In this document: in pieces, positions 25,053 through 33,954 of the stretch | How the letters are laid out: each line of letters begins with the position of its first letter | How positions within the stretch are numbered: the stretch's first letter is position 1 | Source of the DNA: a bacterium | GTDB taxonomy: Bacteria > Vulcanimicrobiota > Xenobia > Xenobiales > Xenobiaceae | Direction of reading: 5' to 3' | Length of the DNA stretch: 52,820 bases | Assembly: GCA_017458675.1 (NCBI GenBank) | Contig: JAFTAM010000136.1 | Span: 1 to 52,820 of the forward strand | The notes under the pieces: model-generated | The model's database searches: none | What the model saw: the letters and a program-made list of their open reading frames with translations, nothing else | Told to the model about the DNA's origin: nothing | Made by a program: the position numbers and the translations under genes

Positions 25053-26990
25053 ATGGCCACTCTATCGCTCTTTCAGAAATGGCGTTCGCAGAATTTTGAT
25101 GATTTAGTGGGCCAGGAAATTGTGGTGCGCACGCTGCGCAACGCTTTAGCGGCGGGCAAACCGGCCAGCGCCTACCTGTTCTGCGGCCCCAGAGGCACGG
25201 GAAAGACCAGCACCGCCCGCATTTTGGCTAAGGCCCTCAACTGTGAAAAGGGACCTACGTCCTCTCCCTGCGGAGAGTGCGCCGCCTGCCGCTCAATTGC
25301 CGAAGGCAATTGCCTCGATGTTTTGGAAATTGACGCAGCTTCCCATACCCAGGTTGAAAAAATCCGCGAATACATTGTGGAAAAGGTGCAGTTTGCCCCG
25401 GCTGAAGTTCGCTATAAGGTTTATATTATTGACGAGGTCCATAAGCTTTCTTCCGCTTCCTTCAACGCTTTGCTGAAGACTCTGGAGGAGCCGCCCGCCC
25501 ATGTCGTCTTTATTTTGGCCACGACGCATCCGCAGGATCTGCTGCCTACGATTCTTTCCCGCTGTCAGCGCTACGATTTCCGCCGCTTTACCTTAGCTCA
25601 GATTGCAGGACGTTTGGCTTATATCGCCGAGCAGGAAGGCCTGACGCTGGACAGTGAGGCTGCGGAGCTTATAGGCCGCGCGGCCGACGGTTCTCTGCGC
25701 GACGCTCTGGTGTCTTTGGAGCAGGCCCTGACATTTTGCGGAAGACATATAGACGCGCCTTCGGTGCGCGAACTTTTGGGACTGGCCGGCCTGGAGGCCA
25801 TGCAGAACCTGGTCTCCGCCTTGATAAATAAGGACAGCAGAGGGGCGATAGAGACTTTGGATGGGATCATCGGAAACGGTCGCGATCTGCAGAAGCTCGC
25901 CTCTGAGCTGCTGGAATATCTGCGCCGGCTCATGTTGGTCAGCGTAAAGGCTGCCGACGGGGGCTTGTTAGAGGTCAGCGACAGCAGCTTCCGGCAATTG
26001 ACGTCTTTGGCTTCTTCTCTCAGCCTGCGCGATTTGATGACGTGGATTAAAGCGTTTTCCGATTTGCAGCAGCAGCTGCGGGGCAGCGGCAATCCCCGCT
26101 TGCTGTGGGAGGCGGTCTTGGTAAAGCTTACGGCTCTGCAGGGTTCGGAGAGTACAGCCGATTTGGAGCTGAGACTGAAAAAACTTGAAGATAAGCTTAA
26201 GCTCTTGGAGGAACGCGGCTTTGCTGCTGTCGGCGGCGGTTTCAGGAGCCTGGCTTCTCCGCCTGCGGAAAGAAAAACCGATAATCTGTCCGGGTGGAAG
26301 CCTCTGCCTGCGGAAGCTGCGATGCCAGTCGCTTCAGAAGGCAAAGCGGCGCCTGTAAATGTCAAAACCTCTGAAAAAGGCGGCGCGGCGGTAAAGGAAG
26401 AAGGCGCAGTCAAGGCTTACAGCGTTCAGAATGATACTGCTGCGAGATCGCGGGGAACTGGAACTGCAGGCTCTGCGGAGGCGCGGGGACCCGGAAGCCG
26501 GGCGCCCGAGGCAGAAGCGAAGAGAGAGGTTCAGGAGGATGAACTGGGCTGGGACGCTCTTCCCAAGCCAGTCGGACCGAGCAGAGAGAGCGGCTCGGAA
26601 AGCTTATTCTCAGCCGGAGAGCTGCCGCCGGAGAGGGTCGAGAAACCTAAAGCCAAAAAGGGCGCTCCGCCGTCGGAGATTTGGAGCAAGCTTTTGAGCA
26701 AGCTCAAGGATTTAGAGCCTCAGCTCTATCCTTATATATTGGCTACGACCTGCCTGTCCTGTAAAAGCGGCTCTATCAAAATTCAATTCGGCGCGGGCAT
26801 GGCTGATAATTACAGAAAGGCTGCGGAAAACAAGGCTTTGCTGGAAAAGCACTGCTCCGATTTAATGAAAAGGCCTATTAAGCTGCTTTTCGGTCTGTCG
26901 GACAGCGAAGAGACCGTTTATAAACATGCCGTGCAGCAGGTTATCAACAGCTTTAACGGCAGACTGATCGATACCTATGCCAATGAATGA
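25053..26990 (+). CDS. dnaX: DNA polymerase III gamma/tau subunit
   Basis: DnaX is the ATPase subunit of the replicative clamp loader. The 645-residue product has Walker A FCGPRGTGKTSTAR (about residues 43-56) and the four-Cys zinc module CEKGPTSSPCGECAACRS (about 64-81). YIIDEVHKLS is the Walker B/DExx region, LEEPPAHVVFILATTHP the sensor 1 region, and LSRCQRYDFRRF carries the SRC arginine finger. A low-complexity linker spans about 395-530, followed by a tau-like C-terminal domain. ATG 25053 is preferred over an in-frame TTG six bases upstream, as AGG lies 8 nt before it. It heads a cluster that continues to recR. Confidence 0.96.
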   Translation: MATLSLFQKWRSQNFDDLVGQEIVVRTLRNALAAGKPASAYLFCGPRGTGKTSTARILAKALNCEKGPTSSPCGECAACRSIAEGNCLDVLEIDAASHTQVEKIREYIVEKVQFAPAEVRYKVYIIDEVHKLSSASFNALLKTLEEPPAHVVFILATTHPQDLLPTILSRCQRYDFRRFTLAQIAGRLAYIAEQEGLTLDSEAAELIGRAADGSLRDALVSLEQALTFCGRHIDAPSVRELLGLAGLEAMQNLVSALINKDSRGAIETLDGIIGNGRDLQKLASELLEYLRRLMLVSVKAADGGLLEVSDSSFRQLTSLASSLSLRDLMTWIKAFSDLQQQLRGSGNPRLLWEAVLVKLTALQGSESTADLELRLKKLEDKLKLLEERGFAAVGGGFRSLASPPAERKTDNLSGWKPLPAEAAMPVASEGKAAPVNVKTSEKGGAAVKEEGAVKAYSVQNDTAARSRGTGTAGSAEARGPGSRAPEAEAKREVQEDELGWDALPKPVGPSRESGSESLFSAGELPPERVEKPKAKKGAPPSEIWSKLLSKLKDLEPQLYPYILATTCLSCKSGSIKIQFGAGMADNYRKAAENKALLEKHCSDLMKRPIKLLFGLSDSEETVYKHAVQQVINSFNGRLIDTYANE

Positions 26991-27018
26991 GGCTGCGCTG
27001 TCAGGAGAGATGAATTAT

Positions 27019-27252
27019 ATGAAGGCCGATAATATTGACGAACGTTTGATAGATATACCTTATAAGCAGCTGAGCAGCGAGGCTTTGGAGGGAGTTTTGG
27101 AGGAATATGCCACCAGAGGCGGCTACGAATGCGACATGCCCTTGGAAAAGCGAATAGGCGTTTTAAAAAAGAAGCTGGAGACAGGGGAACTGAAAATCGT
27201 TTTTGACCCTGAGGAAGAAACTGTCAATATAGTAAAAAGGTCAAGACCTTGA
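27019..27252 (+). CDS. yheU: YheU/UPF0270-family small protein
   Basis: The 77-residue product matches the UPF0270 pattern: IDIPYKQLSSEALEGVLEEYATRGGY, then EKRIGVLKKKLETGELKIVF and the family ending ETVNIVKR. Function is unknown. The family is best known from gammaproteobacteria. I chose ATG 27019 because GGAGAG ends 9 nt before it; earlier in-frame ATGs at 26977 and 27010 lie within or too close to that site. It starts 28 bp after the dnaX stop and is probably co-transcribed. Confidence 0.8.
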   Translation: MKADNIDERLIDIPYKQLSSEALEGVLEEYATRGGYECDMPLEKRIGVLKKKLETGELKIVFDPEEETVNIVKRSRP

Positions 27253-27271
27253 ACAGAAAGAGCTGATTTCT

Positions 27272-27730
27272 ATGGTACGTGTGGCTTTAATCTCGGATAT
27301 TCACGGCCGGCTCAGCGACAATGCCCGCCGTTGTCTGGAAAAATGCGATTATATTGTCTGCGCCGGTGATACCGAAAGCTTGAGCATCCTCAGCGAGATG
27401 GAGGCGATGAAGCCGCTGACGGCGGTACGGGGAAACTGCGACTGGCGTCCCTGGGCTGAGGATTTGCCTAAAGATGATATTTTGAAGGTAGAGGATGTGG
27501 CTATATATGTGATCCATAATATAGATCACCTTTCCTTTGAGCCCGACCCGCAGAGGATTGACGTCGTGGTTTACGGCCATACCCACCGCAGCCGCCGGTA
27601 CTACAGAAACGACGTTCTCTATGTCAATCCCGGCAGCGCCTCCGAGCCCAGAGGAGGCGACCGCGCACGCATGGCCGTTCTGGAGGTGAGCGGCAAGAGT
27701 CTGAATCTGCATACTTTATATTTGGATTGA
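27272..27730 (+). CDS. YfcE/MJ0936-type metallophosphodiesterase
   Basis: This 152-residue calcineurin-like phosphoesterase carries all metal motifs in order: SDIHGR (about residues 8-13), CAGDTE (about 30-35), VRGNCDW (about 52-58), the later VIHNID (usual GH replaced by HN) and YGHTHRSRRY (about 99-108). A NPGSASEPRGG loop follows, typical of this family. Such enzymes hydrolyse phosphodiesters, often cyclic nucleotides in vitro; the substrate here is unknown. ATG 19 bp after yheU, in the dnaX-recR cluster. Confidence 0.9.
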   Translation: MVRVALISDIHGRLSDNARRCLEKCDYIVCAGDTESLSILSEMEAMKPLTAVRGNCDWRPWAEDLPKDDILKVEDVAIYVIHNIDHLSFEPDPQRIDVVVYGHTHRSRRYYRNDVLYVNPGSASEPRGGDRARMAVLEVSGKSLNLHTLYLD

Positions 27731-27818
27731 GTTTAACAAAAAAAGGCTTTGTCGGTCCAATGGACGAAAAAATCCCGCTCTTTTCACTATTTAATATGTT
27801 TTTCTTTAGAGGTAGACG

Positions 27819-28148
27819 ATGAACAAGAATATTCTTAAGCAGATGCAGAAGATGCAGCAGAAGATGCAGATGGATTTGGCTTCGGCTCAGAAGGAATTGG
27901 AAGAATCAACCGTTGAGGGCATGTCCGGCGGCGGAGCTGTCAAGATAGTTATGACCGGCTCTCAGGAGATTAAATCCGTGAAGATCAGCAAAGACGCCGT
28001 CGATCCCGAGGACGTTGAAACTTTGGAGGATTTGGTGATGGTGGCTTTTAAGGATGCCTTGGCTAAATCCCGCGATCTTTCAAACAGCCGCATGGGCAAG
28101 GTGACGGCCGGTCTGAATCTGCCGTCGGGGCTTTCTGGTCTTTTCTAG
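27819..28148 (+). CDS. ybaB: Nucleoid-associated protein YbaB/EbfC
   Basis: This 109-residue DNA-binding protein has the family pattern. An N-terminal amphipathic helix (MQKMQQKMQMDLASAQKELEE) leads to GGGAVKIVMTGSQEIKSVKIS and a C-terminal helix (LEDLVMVAFKDALAKSRDLS). ATG with AGAGGT upstream. It lies between dnaX and recR, the standard bacterial arrangement, and ends 6 bp before recR. Confidence 0.95.
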   Translation: MNKNILKQMQKMQQKMQMDLASAQKELEESTVEGMSGGGAVKIVMTGSQEIKSVKISKDAVDPEDVETLEDLVMVAFKDALAKSRDLSNSRMGKVTAGLNLPSGLSGLF

Positions 28149-28154
28149 ACTGCC

Positions 28155-28754
28155 ATGGCTAAATATCCCGCTTCTCTGGAGCGGCTGATCTATGAACTGC
28201 AGTTTCTCCCTACCGTGGGACCGAAGAGCGCTTCAAGACTGGCCTTTTATCTGCTGGGCGCCTCTGATGAGCGGGTCAGGGCCCTGACTCAGGCTATGCT
28301 CGACGTCAAGGCCCGTCTGACCTCCTGTTCCAGATGCGGCAATTTAGCGGAGGGAGGACTTTGTGAAATCTGCCGGGACCCGCGCCGCAATGCCAAGCTG
28401 CTGTGCGTTGTAGCTACCGCCCGCGACCTCATGGCCATGGAGGGCGCCGGCGAATATAAAGGGCTCTACCATGTTTTGGGAGGTCTGATCTCTCCTCTGG
28501 ACGGTATAGGACCCGATCAGCTCAATATCGATTCACTGTTGGCGCGGCTGCAGCAGGAGCCTATCGAGGAGGTTATCCTCTCTACTAATCCTACGGTTTC
28601 CGGAGAAGCGACCGCCCTTTATATAAATAACATAATTAAGGATAAAGGACTGACGGTTACCAGATTGGCGTCCGGACTTCCTATCGGCGCTGATTTGGAA
28701 TATACCGATCCTATGACCATATCCAGAGCTTTCAGCAACAGACGTCCCATATAA
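28155..28754 (+). CDS. recR: Recombination mediator RecR
   Basis: RecR acts with RecO/RecF in loading RecA at gaps. At 199 residues it has the usual length. It shows the N-terminal helix-hairpin-helix (LPTVGPKSASRLAFYLL, about residues 15-31), the C4 zinc finger CSRCGNLAEGGLCEICRD (about 56-73) and the Toprim domain with VVATARDLMAMEGAGEYKGLYHVLGG (about 80-105). The C-terminal Walker-like ASGLPIGADLEYTD follows. ATG 6 bp after ybaB, hence translationally close. Confidence 0.97.
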   Translation: MAKYPASLERLIYELQFLPTVGPKSASRLAFYLLGASDERVRALTQAMLDVKARLTSCSRCGNLAEGGLCEICRDPRRNAKLLCVVATARDLMAMEGAGEYKGLYHVLGGLISPLDGIGPDQLNIDSLLARLQQEPIEEVILSTNPTVSGEATALYINNIIKDKGLTVTRLASGLPIGADLEYTDPMTISRAFSNRRPI

Positions 28755-28772
28755 GAGAATGGGCTTAGAGGC

Positions 28773-28920
28773 TGCTGTCGGTAAGTTTAGCAAAAACAGG
28801 CTTTCAGCATACATGGTCTGCACAGGTTTTTTTTTGCTCTGAAGCGAGCGTCCGAGCGGAGCGCAGCCGCAGAGCGAAGTGCAAAACAAAACCGACGCAG
28901 CGAAAACCTGCAGAACATGG
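28773..28920 (-). mobile_element. MITE copy R9, interrupted by R10
   Basis: The start of a variant-B copy in reverse orientation (TGCTGTCGGTAAGTTTAGC, then the palindrome ending GCAAAACAAAACC) stops after CTGCAGAACATGG. There the next copy begins. The distal half is not found intact after R10. Confidence 0.78.
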
Positions 28921-28923
28921 TTG

Positions 28924-29110
28924 TACTGTCGGTAAGTTAAGGAAAAACAAGCTTTTTGCAGACACGCTGAATAAAGGTTTTCTTTGACGCGTACGCGGGT
29001 GATTCGGGCACAGCTTCGCGCGGAGCGGCAGCGATGAAGAGAACCTGCATAACGAAAACAAGTTAAACATACTTGACAGATTCTTCGCTTTGCTGAGAAT
29101 GACAGGCGAT
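28924..29110 (-). mobile_element. MITE copy R10, abutting R9
   Basis: A variant-A copy in the same orientation begins TACTGTCGGTAAGTTAAGG three bases after R9 ends. It keeps most of the centre (GGTTTTCTTTGACGCG), with the other palindrome arm damaged, and ends after CTGAGAATGACAGG without its second terminal repeat. Nested or tandem insertion followed by decay is likely. Confidence 0.78.
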
Positions 29111-29132
29111 CTGTTTACTGCAGCAGTTTTGT

Positions 29133-29204
29133 TGTCATCCTGAGCTGCCGGCGAAGGATCTTTTGCTTTTTAAGGGGCGAAGATTCTTCGCTCAGAATGA
29201 TAAA
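29133..29204. repeat. Two REP-like palindromes
   Basis: GTCATCCTGAGCTGCCGGCGAAGGATC (29134-29160) and, 20 bp on, GATTCTTCGCTCAGAATGA carry the same arms as the REP-like sequences at 16702-16800. No gene is credible in 28755-29375; a short plus-strand frame here crosses the terminator. Confidence 0.6.
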
Positions 29205-29306
29205 AAAGCGGTTCGGTATAGCAAAGGATCTGTTCGGAATGAACGGCGCGGCTTTGAAGTTCATAGGCACGGGTACTGGACTGTTTTCAGGCGGTATGCT
29301 CCATAT

Positions 29307-29340
29307 AAAAAAATCGGCCCTTGAGAGGCCGATTTTTTTT
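29307..29340. terminator. Bidirectional terminator downstream of the outer-membrane protein gene
   Basis: AAAAATCGGCC and GGCCGATTTTT form an 11-bp perfect stem with a 7-nt loop, A-rich on the left and T-rich on the right. It lies 36 bp beyond the stop of the minus-strand gene. Confidence 0.9.
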
Positions 29341-29375
29341 GCCGTATATAATGTTTCTACAAAAGGCTTATCTCT

Positions 29376-30152
29376 TTAGAACTCCGCGCTGAGGCCGATT
29401 CTGAAACCGTCATATTTCAGTCTCAGGTTGCTGGCTCTGTGCTGCTCCCAGTGGTAGCCGATCTTGCCCTGGATGGGGCTGTCCTCAATATGAGTTCTCA
29501 GGCCGATATCCCATTCCCAGATGTTGAGCTTGCCGTCAGGATCGCCGTCCAGACCGATATTTTTGGTCAGCATACAGGGATAATAAACCGCCTGTCCGTA
29601 CACGCCGATGGGATCCCAGTTAGCCTCTGCGCCTAAACCGAAGCCGAAGCCGGAGGAGTTTTCAATGTTGGCTTTGCCGGTAAGACCGGAGCCGTCGGGC
29701 CAGGAGCTTCTCAGGCAGGTATTTTTGTAGCCGACGTATCCGTAGAAAGGAGACATGGCCGGACGGTCGTCGCGGGTGCGGCTGCTGTCGGCAAAAGCCT
29801 GGAAGTTGAAGGGGATCTTCAGGTAGAGATTGAGATCGCTGTACTGAGGATTCTTGCAGTTGAAGGTTACGGGATTGTTGAATTCGTCAACACCTGTAAT
29901 ATCGAGCTTGTCGCTGCTGCCGCGAGTGTAGTTCCCGCCGAACATAATGCCTTCGAAAACTCTGCCTTCACCCCCTAAGGTAATGGCGTTCAAATTGCAG
30001 TGTACTACGCCGGAGGGACCGGAGGTAGAGACGCGCAGAGGACTGTAGGTGAGCTCAAAACGCATATCGTAATCCGGGCCGGACTGAGCTTGGGCCGGCA
30101 GGGCAGACCACAGAAGCGTTCCTAGTGCCAAAGCAGAAATTAGTTTTTTCAC
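29376..30152 (-). CDS. Exported beta-barrel-like (outer membrane) protein
   Basis: The 258-residue product has a signal peptide (MKKLISALALGTLLWSALPAQAQ, cleavage after AQA). It then shows alternating aromatic/hydrophobic strands (MRFELTYSPLRVS, VFEGIMFGGNYTRG, DLNLYLKIPFNFQAF, GFGFGLGAEANW, WEWDIGLRTHI). It ends FRIGLSAEF with C-terminal Phe, the beta-signal read by the BAM complex. This supports a diderm envelope. Five Cys are present, so disulphides are possible. No specific family is recognised. ATG start; single gene with its own terminator. Confidence 0.75.
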   Translation of the reverse strand: MKKLISALALGTLLWSALPAQAQSGPDYDMRFELTYSPLRVSTSGPSGVVHCNLNAITLGGEGRVFEGIMFGGNYTRGSSDKLDITGVDEFNNPVTFNCKNPQYSDLNLYLKIPFNFQAFADSSRTRDDRPAMSPFYGYVGYKNTCLRSSWPDGSGLTGKANIENSSGFGFGLGAEANWDPIGVYGQAVYYPCMLTKNIGLDGDPDGKLNIWEWDIGLRTHIEDSPIQGKIGYHWEQHRASNLRLKYDGFRIGLSAEF

Positions 30153-30308
30153 AGAGTCAGACTCCTTTATAAACTGTTATCAGTTAAAATCTAATTAAAC
30201 ATCGAAGAAGCTAGTTTTCCACAATGTCCCTTTATATCCTGTTTAGGGAGCTTTCTATTGCGGAGGCTTATGCCCTTTACAATAAAAGGGAGTATCGGCA
30301 ATTTTTAG

Positions 30309-31217
30309 CTAATCGTCATTGACCTTGGTGGCCGGGGCGGTCTTTTTTTCGCGGGCCAGCTTCATTTTGTAATCGACGTAGGTGCTGTCGGGACGGACCG
30401 ATTTGGCCTGTTCGTATATGGCGATAGCCTCTTCAAACTTGGCTTCTTTCAGATAGATATCGCCGCAGAGAGTGAGAGCGTCAAAACCCTGGGTGTAACC
30501 GTGCGGATCGAGCTCGGCGCAGCGCTGCAGATAAGGAATGGCCTCGTCAACTTTGCCCATATCGTAAAGGGCGGATCCCATAAAATATTGACCGTCAGGA
30601 TAGTTGGGCAGCTCTTCAATTATGCGCTGATATATGTCTTTGGCTTCTTCGGGCTTCTTTTCGTCTACCAGCAGAATGTTGCCCAGGCGGTCCATGGCCA
30701 TAATGTCGTGGGGATTTAAGCGCAGGGCTCTGACGAAGAAGCCTTTGGCGCGGGGCATCATGCGCTTCTGAAAATAAACCAGACCCATGCCGGTATAGGC
30801 CATGGAATTGTCCGGATCGGCTTCAACGGCCGCTCTAAATTCTGTTAAGGATTCGTCGAGAACATTGGCTAAGATTTTGCCGCGCAGGAAGTAGGCCATG
30901 CCCAGGCGGCTCAGCGATTCTCCGGTCTCGCCGGCTGCGGCGGTTTCCGTTTCAATCTGGCTGACGATGCCGTCGACGTCCTTTTTGCGGTAATAGGCGT
31001 CCAGAACGTAAGCCAGGGCCAGCGTATTCTGGGGGTCCTTGGCGCTGATGGCGTCAAACAGAGAGATGGCTTCATCCCAGTTGCCGCTGTAGAAAGCGCT
31101 CAGAGCCTCGTTCATTTCCTCGGTGGAAACCTCGGACTCTGCGGCCCGGGCGGTTATGGGCAGAACAAACAGGCTGAAGATGGCCAGAGCGGTCAAAAAC
31201 CATTTGTATATATTCAT
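30309..31217 (-). CDS. Exported TPR-repeat protein
   Basis: I chose ATG 31217, with AGAGGTC 6 nt upstream, over an in-frame TTG 30 bp earlier. This gives a clean signal peptide MNIYKWFLTALAIFSLFVLP (cleavage near ARA-A). The 302-residue product consists of about seven TPR units: EALSAFYSGNWDEAISLFDA, then AYTGMGLVYFQKRMMPRAKG and QYFMGSALYDMGKVDEAIPYL-type repeats. It is probably a periplasmic protein-protein scaffold. The C-terminal tail is Lys-rich. It lies 134 bp downstream of the lytic transglycosylase gene in the same direction. Confidence 0.82.
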   Translation of the reverse strand: MNIYKWFLTALAIFSLFVLPITARAAESEVSTEEMNEALSAFYSGNWDEAISLFDAISAKDPQNTLALAYVLDAYYRKKDVDGIVSQIETETAAAGETGESLSRLGMAYFLRGKILANVLDESLTEFRAAVEADPDNSMAYTGMGLVYFQKRMMPRAKGFFVRALRLNPHDIMAMDRLGNILLVDEKKPEEAKDIYQRIIEELPNYPDGQYFMGSALYDMGKVDEAIPYLQRCAELDPHGYTQGFDALTLCGDIYLKEAKFEEAIAIYEQAKSVRPDSTYVDYKMKLAREKKTAPATKVNDD

Positions 31218-31381
31218 TATTGACCTCTTTATTGGTGTTTTTTTCAAATATCTTTATGAGAATTCAGTTAGTTGCTTTAAGGCGGGCTTTGTCCTTCTTG
31301 AAAATGTGCAAAAGCACATTTTTGACGGGGCGCCGACAGAGAGTATTAAAACGGCTTTTTTCTCTTTTGTTTCCTTGAGCT

Positions 31382-32017
31382 TTACTGTCCGCATAGAATG
31401 CGGTATTCGCTTATGACGTTTCTGATGTAATTTTGGGTCTCTTTGTAAGGCGGCACTCCCCGGTATCTGGCTACCGCTCCGGGACCGGCGTTGTAAGCGG
31501 CCAGAGCCAGGCTCAGAGCCGGCGGAATATCGCTTAAATCTTCGGTGTCGGCGCAGCCGTAATTTAACAGATTGCGCTTGAGCAGATAACAGGCGCCGCG
31601 TATATTTAAATTTATGTTGTAGGGATCGTCGGTATTGATCGAACGGGCCGTAGAGGGCATGAGCTGTCCCAGGCCGACGGCGCCGGCCGGTGATACGGCT
31701 TTAGGATTAAAGCCCGATTCGCAGGCGATGACGGCTGTAACAAAACGCGGGTCCAGAGCGTATTCGTAGGAGTAGTGCAAAAGGGCCAAAACAATGGTTT
31801 CGGTTTCCCTTCGGTTTAAATTGGGGTTGTAATACTTTACGGTGCGGTAATAAGAGTTTAAATAGGCCTGCGATTTATAGGGCGGCTGCAGCTCGCCTTC
31901 GGCCACCGCGGCCGGGCGGAGAACGCCGAAGCATAAAAAAACCAGGCACATTGAGATTATCAGTCTGAAATGTGCCTGTATTTTCTTTGACATAAACGCT
32001 GACAACGCAGGTTTCAA
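31382..32017 (-). CDS. Lytic transglycosylase (SLT domain)
   Basis: The catalytic domain has the SLT motifs: the catalytic Glu in AVIACESGFNPKAVSPAGAVGLGQLMP (about residues 95-121) and ALAAYNAGPGAVARY (about 175-189). It cleaves peptidoglycan glycan strands to 1,6-anhydro products. An N-terminal signal peptide or anchor (LIISMCLVFLCFGVL) is present. The start is TTG 32017, with AAGGG 6 nt upstream and only 2 nt after the malG-like stop. ATG 31993 is the alternative but has no ribosome-binding site. At 211 residues it is a small enzyme. The coupling to a sugar transporter is unusual. Confidence 0.88.
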   Translation of the reverse strand: MKPALSAFMSKKIQAHFRLIISMCLVFLCFGVLRPAAVAEGELQPPYKSQAYLNSYYRTVKYYNPNLNRRETETIVLALLHYSYEYALDPRFVTAVIACESGFNPKAVSPAGAVGLGQLMPSTARSINTDDPYNINLNIRGACYLLKRNLLNYGCADTEDLSDIPPALSLALAAYNAGPGAVARYRGVPPYKETQNYIRNVISEYRILCGQ

Positions 32018-32019
32018 AA

Positions 32020-32880
32020 TTAACCCTTGACCGCGCCCTTGGTCAGACCTTCTACCAGGAAGCCCTGCAGAGCGAAGAAGAGCACCATAATGGGAATAGC
32101 GCCCAGGATGGAACCTGCGGTGAAGAGCGACCAGTTGGTGGAGAACTTGCCGGAAATGAAGCTCTGCATACCGACGGCCAGCGTGTATTTGCTTTCGTCA
32201 AACATGACTACGGAGGGGAAGATGAAGTCGCTGTAAGGGCTGATAAAGTTGAAAATGGCCACTACCGCCAGAATGGGTCCCATCAGGGGCAGTATGATTT
32301 TGGTGAAGGTAGTGAAGGTGGAAGCGCCGTCGATTAAGGCCGATTCTTCCAGCTCCCGGGGCAGAGCGTCGACGTAGCCCTTGATCATCCAGGTGTTGAA
32401 GGGGATGCCTGCGCCGATCTCAACCAGCGACAATCCCAAACGGGAGTTTAGGCCGACGACGCCGCCGGTGAAGTTGCCTAAATGCTGCAGCAGGCTGAAG
32501 ATAGCTACCATAGCCATGGCCGCCGGGAACATCTGCAGCAGGATCATGGTCATCAGTCCGTTTTTGCGTCCGATAAACTGGAAGCGGGAGAAGGCGTAGC
32601 CGGCCAGGGCCGTCACCATGATGGCGATTATGCTGGAGAGGCCGGACACGATAACGGTATTGAGAATCCAGCGCAGGAAGGGAGTTTCGGTTAGCAGGCG
32701 TTTGTAGTTTACCAGCGAGAGCTCTTCAAATTTGGGTATCAGAGAGGTGGAAATCAAAGTCGCGTCATTTTTCAGCGACGAAATCAATACCAAGACCACC
32801 GGCATTACCGTTATGCCCACGCATACCAGCAGAATTATATGAAGCAGCACCTTCTGCAGCGGAGTCATTTTTCTCGACAT
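32020..32880 (-). CDS. Sugar ABC transporter permease, MalG type
   Basis: This 286-residue inner-membrane permease has six predicted helices. It carries the EAA loop ELEESALIDGASTFTTFTKIILPLMGP (about residues 175-200), which docks the ATPase. Sequence features (FNTWMIKGYVDALPRELEESA, then the C-terminal AVGMQSFISGKFSTNW) fit the maltose/maltodextrin MalG group. ATG with AGAGGAAG upstream. It lies 89 bp after the MalF-type gene and ends 2 nt before the lytic transglycosylase start. Confidence 0.9.
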   Translation of the reverse strand: MSRKMTPLQKVLLHIILLVCVGITVMPVVLVLISSLKNDATLISTSLIPKFEELSLVNYKRLLTETPFLRWILNTVIVSGLSSIIAIMVTALAGYAFSRFQFIGRKNGLMTMILLQMFPAAMAMVAIFSLLQHLGNFTGGVVGLNSRLGLSLVEIGAGIPFNTWMIKGYVDALPRELEESALIDGASTFTTFTKIILPLMGPILAVVAIFNFISPYSDFIFPSVVMFDESKYTLAVGMQSFISGKFSTNWSLFTAGSILGAIPIMVLFFALQGFLVEGLTKGAVKG

Positions 32881-32969
32881 GATACTTCCTCTTGATTTTC
32901 TTTGATGGATTTAGGGCGGCGCAGAAGGGTGAGAATCTCCTTCTGCGCTCGGAAGCTGTCGGCTTCCGT

Positions 32970-33920
32970 TTATTTTACGTCGTCAAAAGCGCCGGTGAGC
33001 TTGAAGTTGACGCCGGAGAGAATGACTACCAGGATGAAGATGAAGATGGCGTAGGCGCTGGCCAGGCCGTATTGGAAGAGGTTGAAGCCTAATTTGTAGG
33101 AGTAGGTAATCAGAATGTCGGTAGCGCCGGCATTGCTTCCGGGTACGGCGGGACCGCCGGCGGTGAGCAGATAGATAGCGGCGAACTGGTTGAAGTTGAA
33201 GGCGAAGCTGGAGATCAGAACCGGCAGCAGGGAGGAACGCAGCAGGGGCAGGGTGATGAGCTTGAACTGCTGCCAGGGGCTGGCGCCGTCGATGTCGGCG
33301 GCTTCATAGACGTCGGAAGGCACAGACTGCAGAGCGCCCAGACAGACGGTGAGCTGGAAGGGGAAGGCCAGCCAGACGTTGACCATGAGCACGGAGATGT
33401 GGGCCCAGCCGACTTTGTCGAGCCAGGCGATGGGCAGCTCAAGATTGTAGTGCAGGAGTCCCAGCAGGGCCTGAATGACCTTGTCGAGGTGCGTCTGCAT
33501 CAGAATCTGGTTGAAGGCGCCGAATTCGGTGTTGAGCAGACCCTGCCACATCAAAACAGAGATGAAAGCGGGAATGGCCCAGGGCAGAATGAAGAGCGTT
33601 CTGTAGAAGGAACTGCCTTTTAAATCGGGCTTGTTTAAAAGCACCGCCAGGAAGATGCCTACAACCTGAGCGCCGATTACCGAAACTCCGGCCCAGATCA
33701 CGGTCCAGACGAAGACGCGTACAAAGGTGGCCGTCTCAGGACCGTTGATGATCTTAAAGAAGTTGCGGAGGCCGATAAAATCAAACGAATTATAGTGATT
33801 GAGCGAATAATTCGTAAAAGCCAGATATACCGAGTATAGATTCGGCAGCAGACTGAGCACGGCCAGCAGGATCAGGGCCGGAGTCAGGTATGCATAGGGG
33901 ATGAGGCCGGTTTTTTTCAT
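32970..33920 (-). CDS. Sugar ABC transporter permease, MalF type
   Basis: This 316-residue permease has the EAA loop VPSDVYEAADIDGASPWQQF (about residues 205-224) and SFYRTLFILPWAIPAFISVLMWQ (about 102-124), characteristic of CUT1-family carbohydrate importers. The large periplasmic insert of E. coli MalF is absent, as in most non-enteric homologues. ATG with AAAGGAAC upstream. It lies 34 bp after the binding-protein gene. No ATPase gene is present, so a shared MsmK-type ATPase elsewhere is likely. Confidence 0.9.
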   Translation of the reverse strand: MKKTGLIPYAYLTPALILLAVLSLLPNLYSVYLAFTNYSLNHYNSFDFIGLRNFFKIINGPETATFVRVFVWTVIWAGVSVIGAQVVGIFLAVLLNKPDLKGSSFYRTLFILPWAIPAFISVLMWQGLLNTEFGAFNQILMQTHLDKVIQALLGLLHYNLELPIAWLDKVGWAHISVLMVNVWLAFPFQLTVCLGALQSVPSDVYEAADIDGASPWQQFKLITLPLLRSSLLPVLISSFAFNFNQFAAIYLLTAGGPAVPGSNAGATDILITYSYKLGFNLFQYGLASAYAIFIFILVVILSGVNFKLTGAFDDVK

Positions 33921-33954
33921 TTGTGTTCCTTTGCGCAGCGGAAGGCTGAATAAA

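Noticed and set aside
26170..26200. Possible programmed frameshift in dnaX (AAAAAA after CTG) producing a gamma subunit
   Set aside because: The bases do not form the standard A-AAA-AAG heptamer in the right frame, and no Shine-Dalgarno-like stimulator or stem-loop is evident nearby.
29197..29379. 60-codon plus-strand frame after the REP-like palindromes
   Set aside because: It crosses the bidirectional terminator at 29307-29340, has no ribosome-binding site and ends inside the opposite-strand gene.
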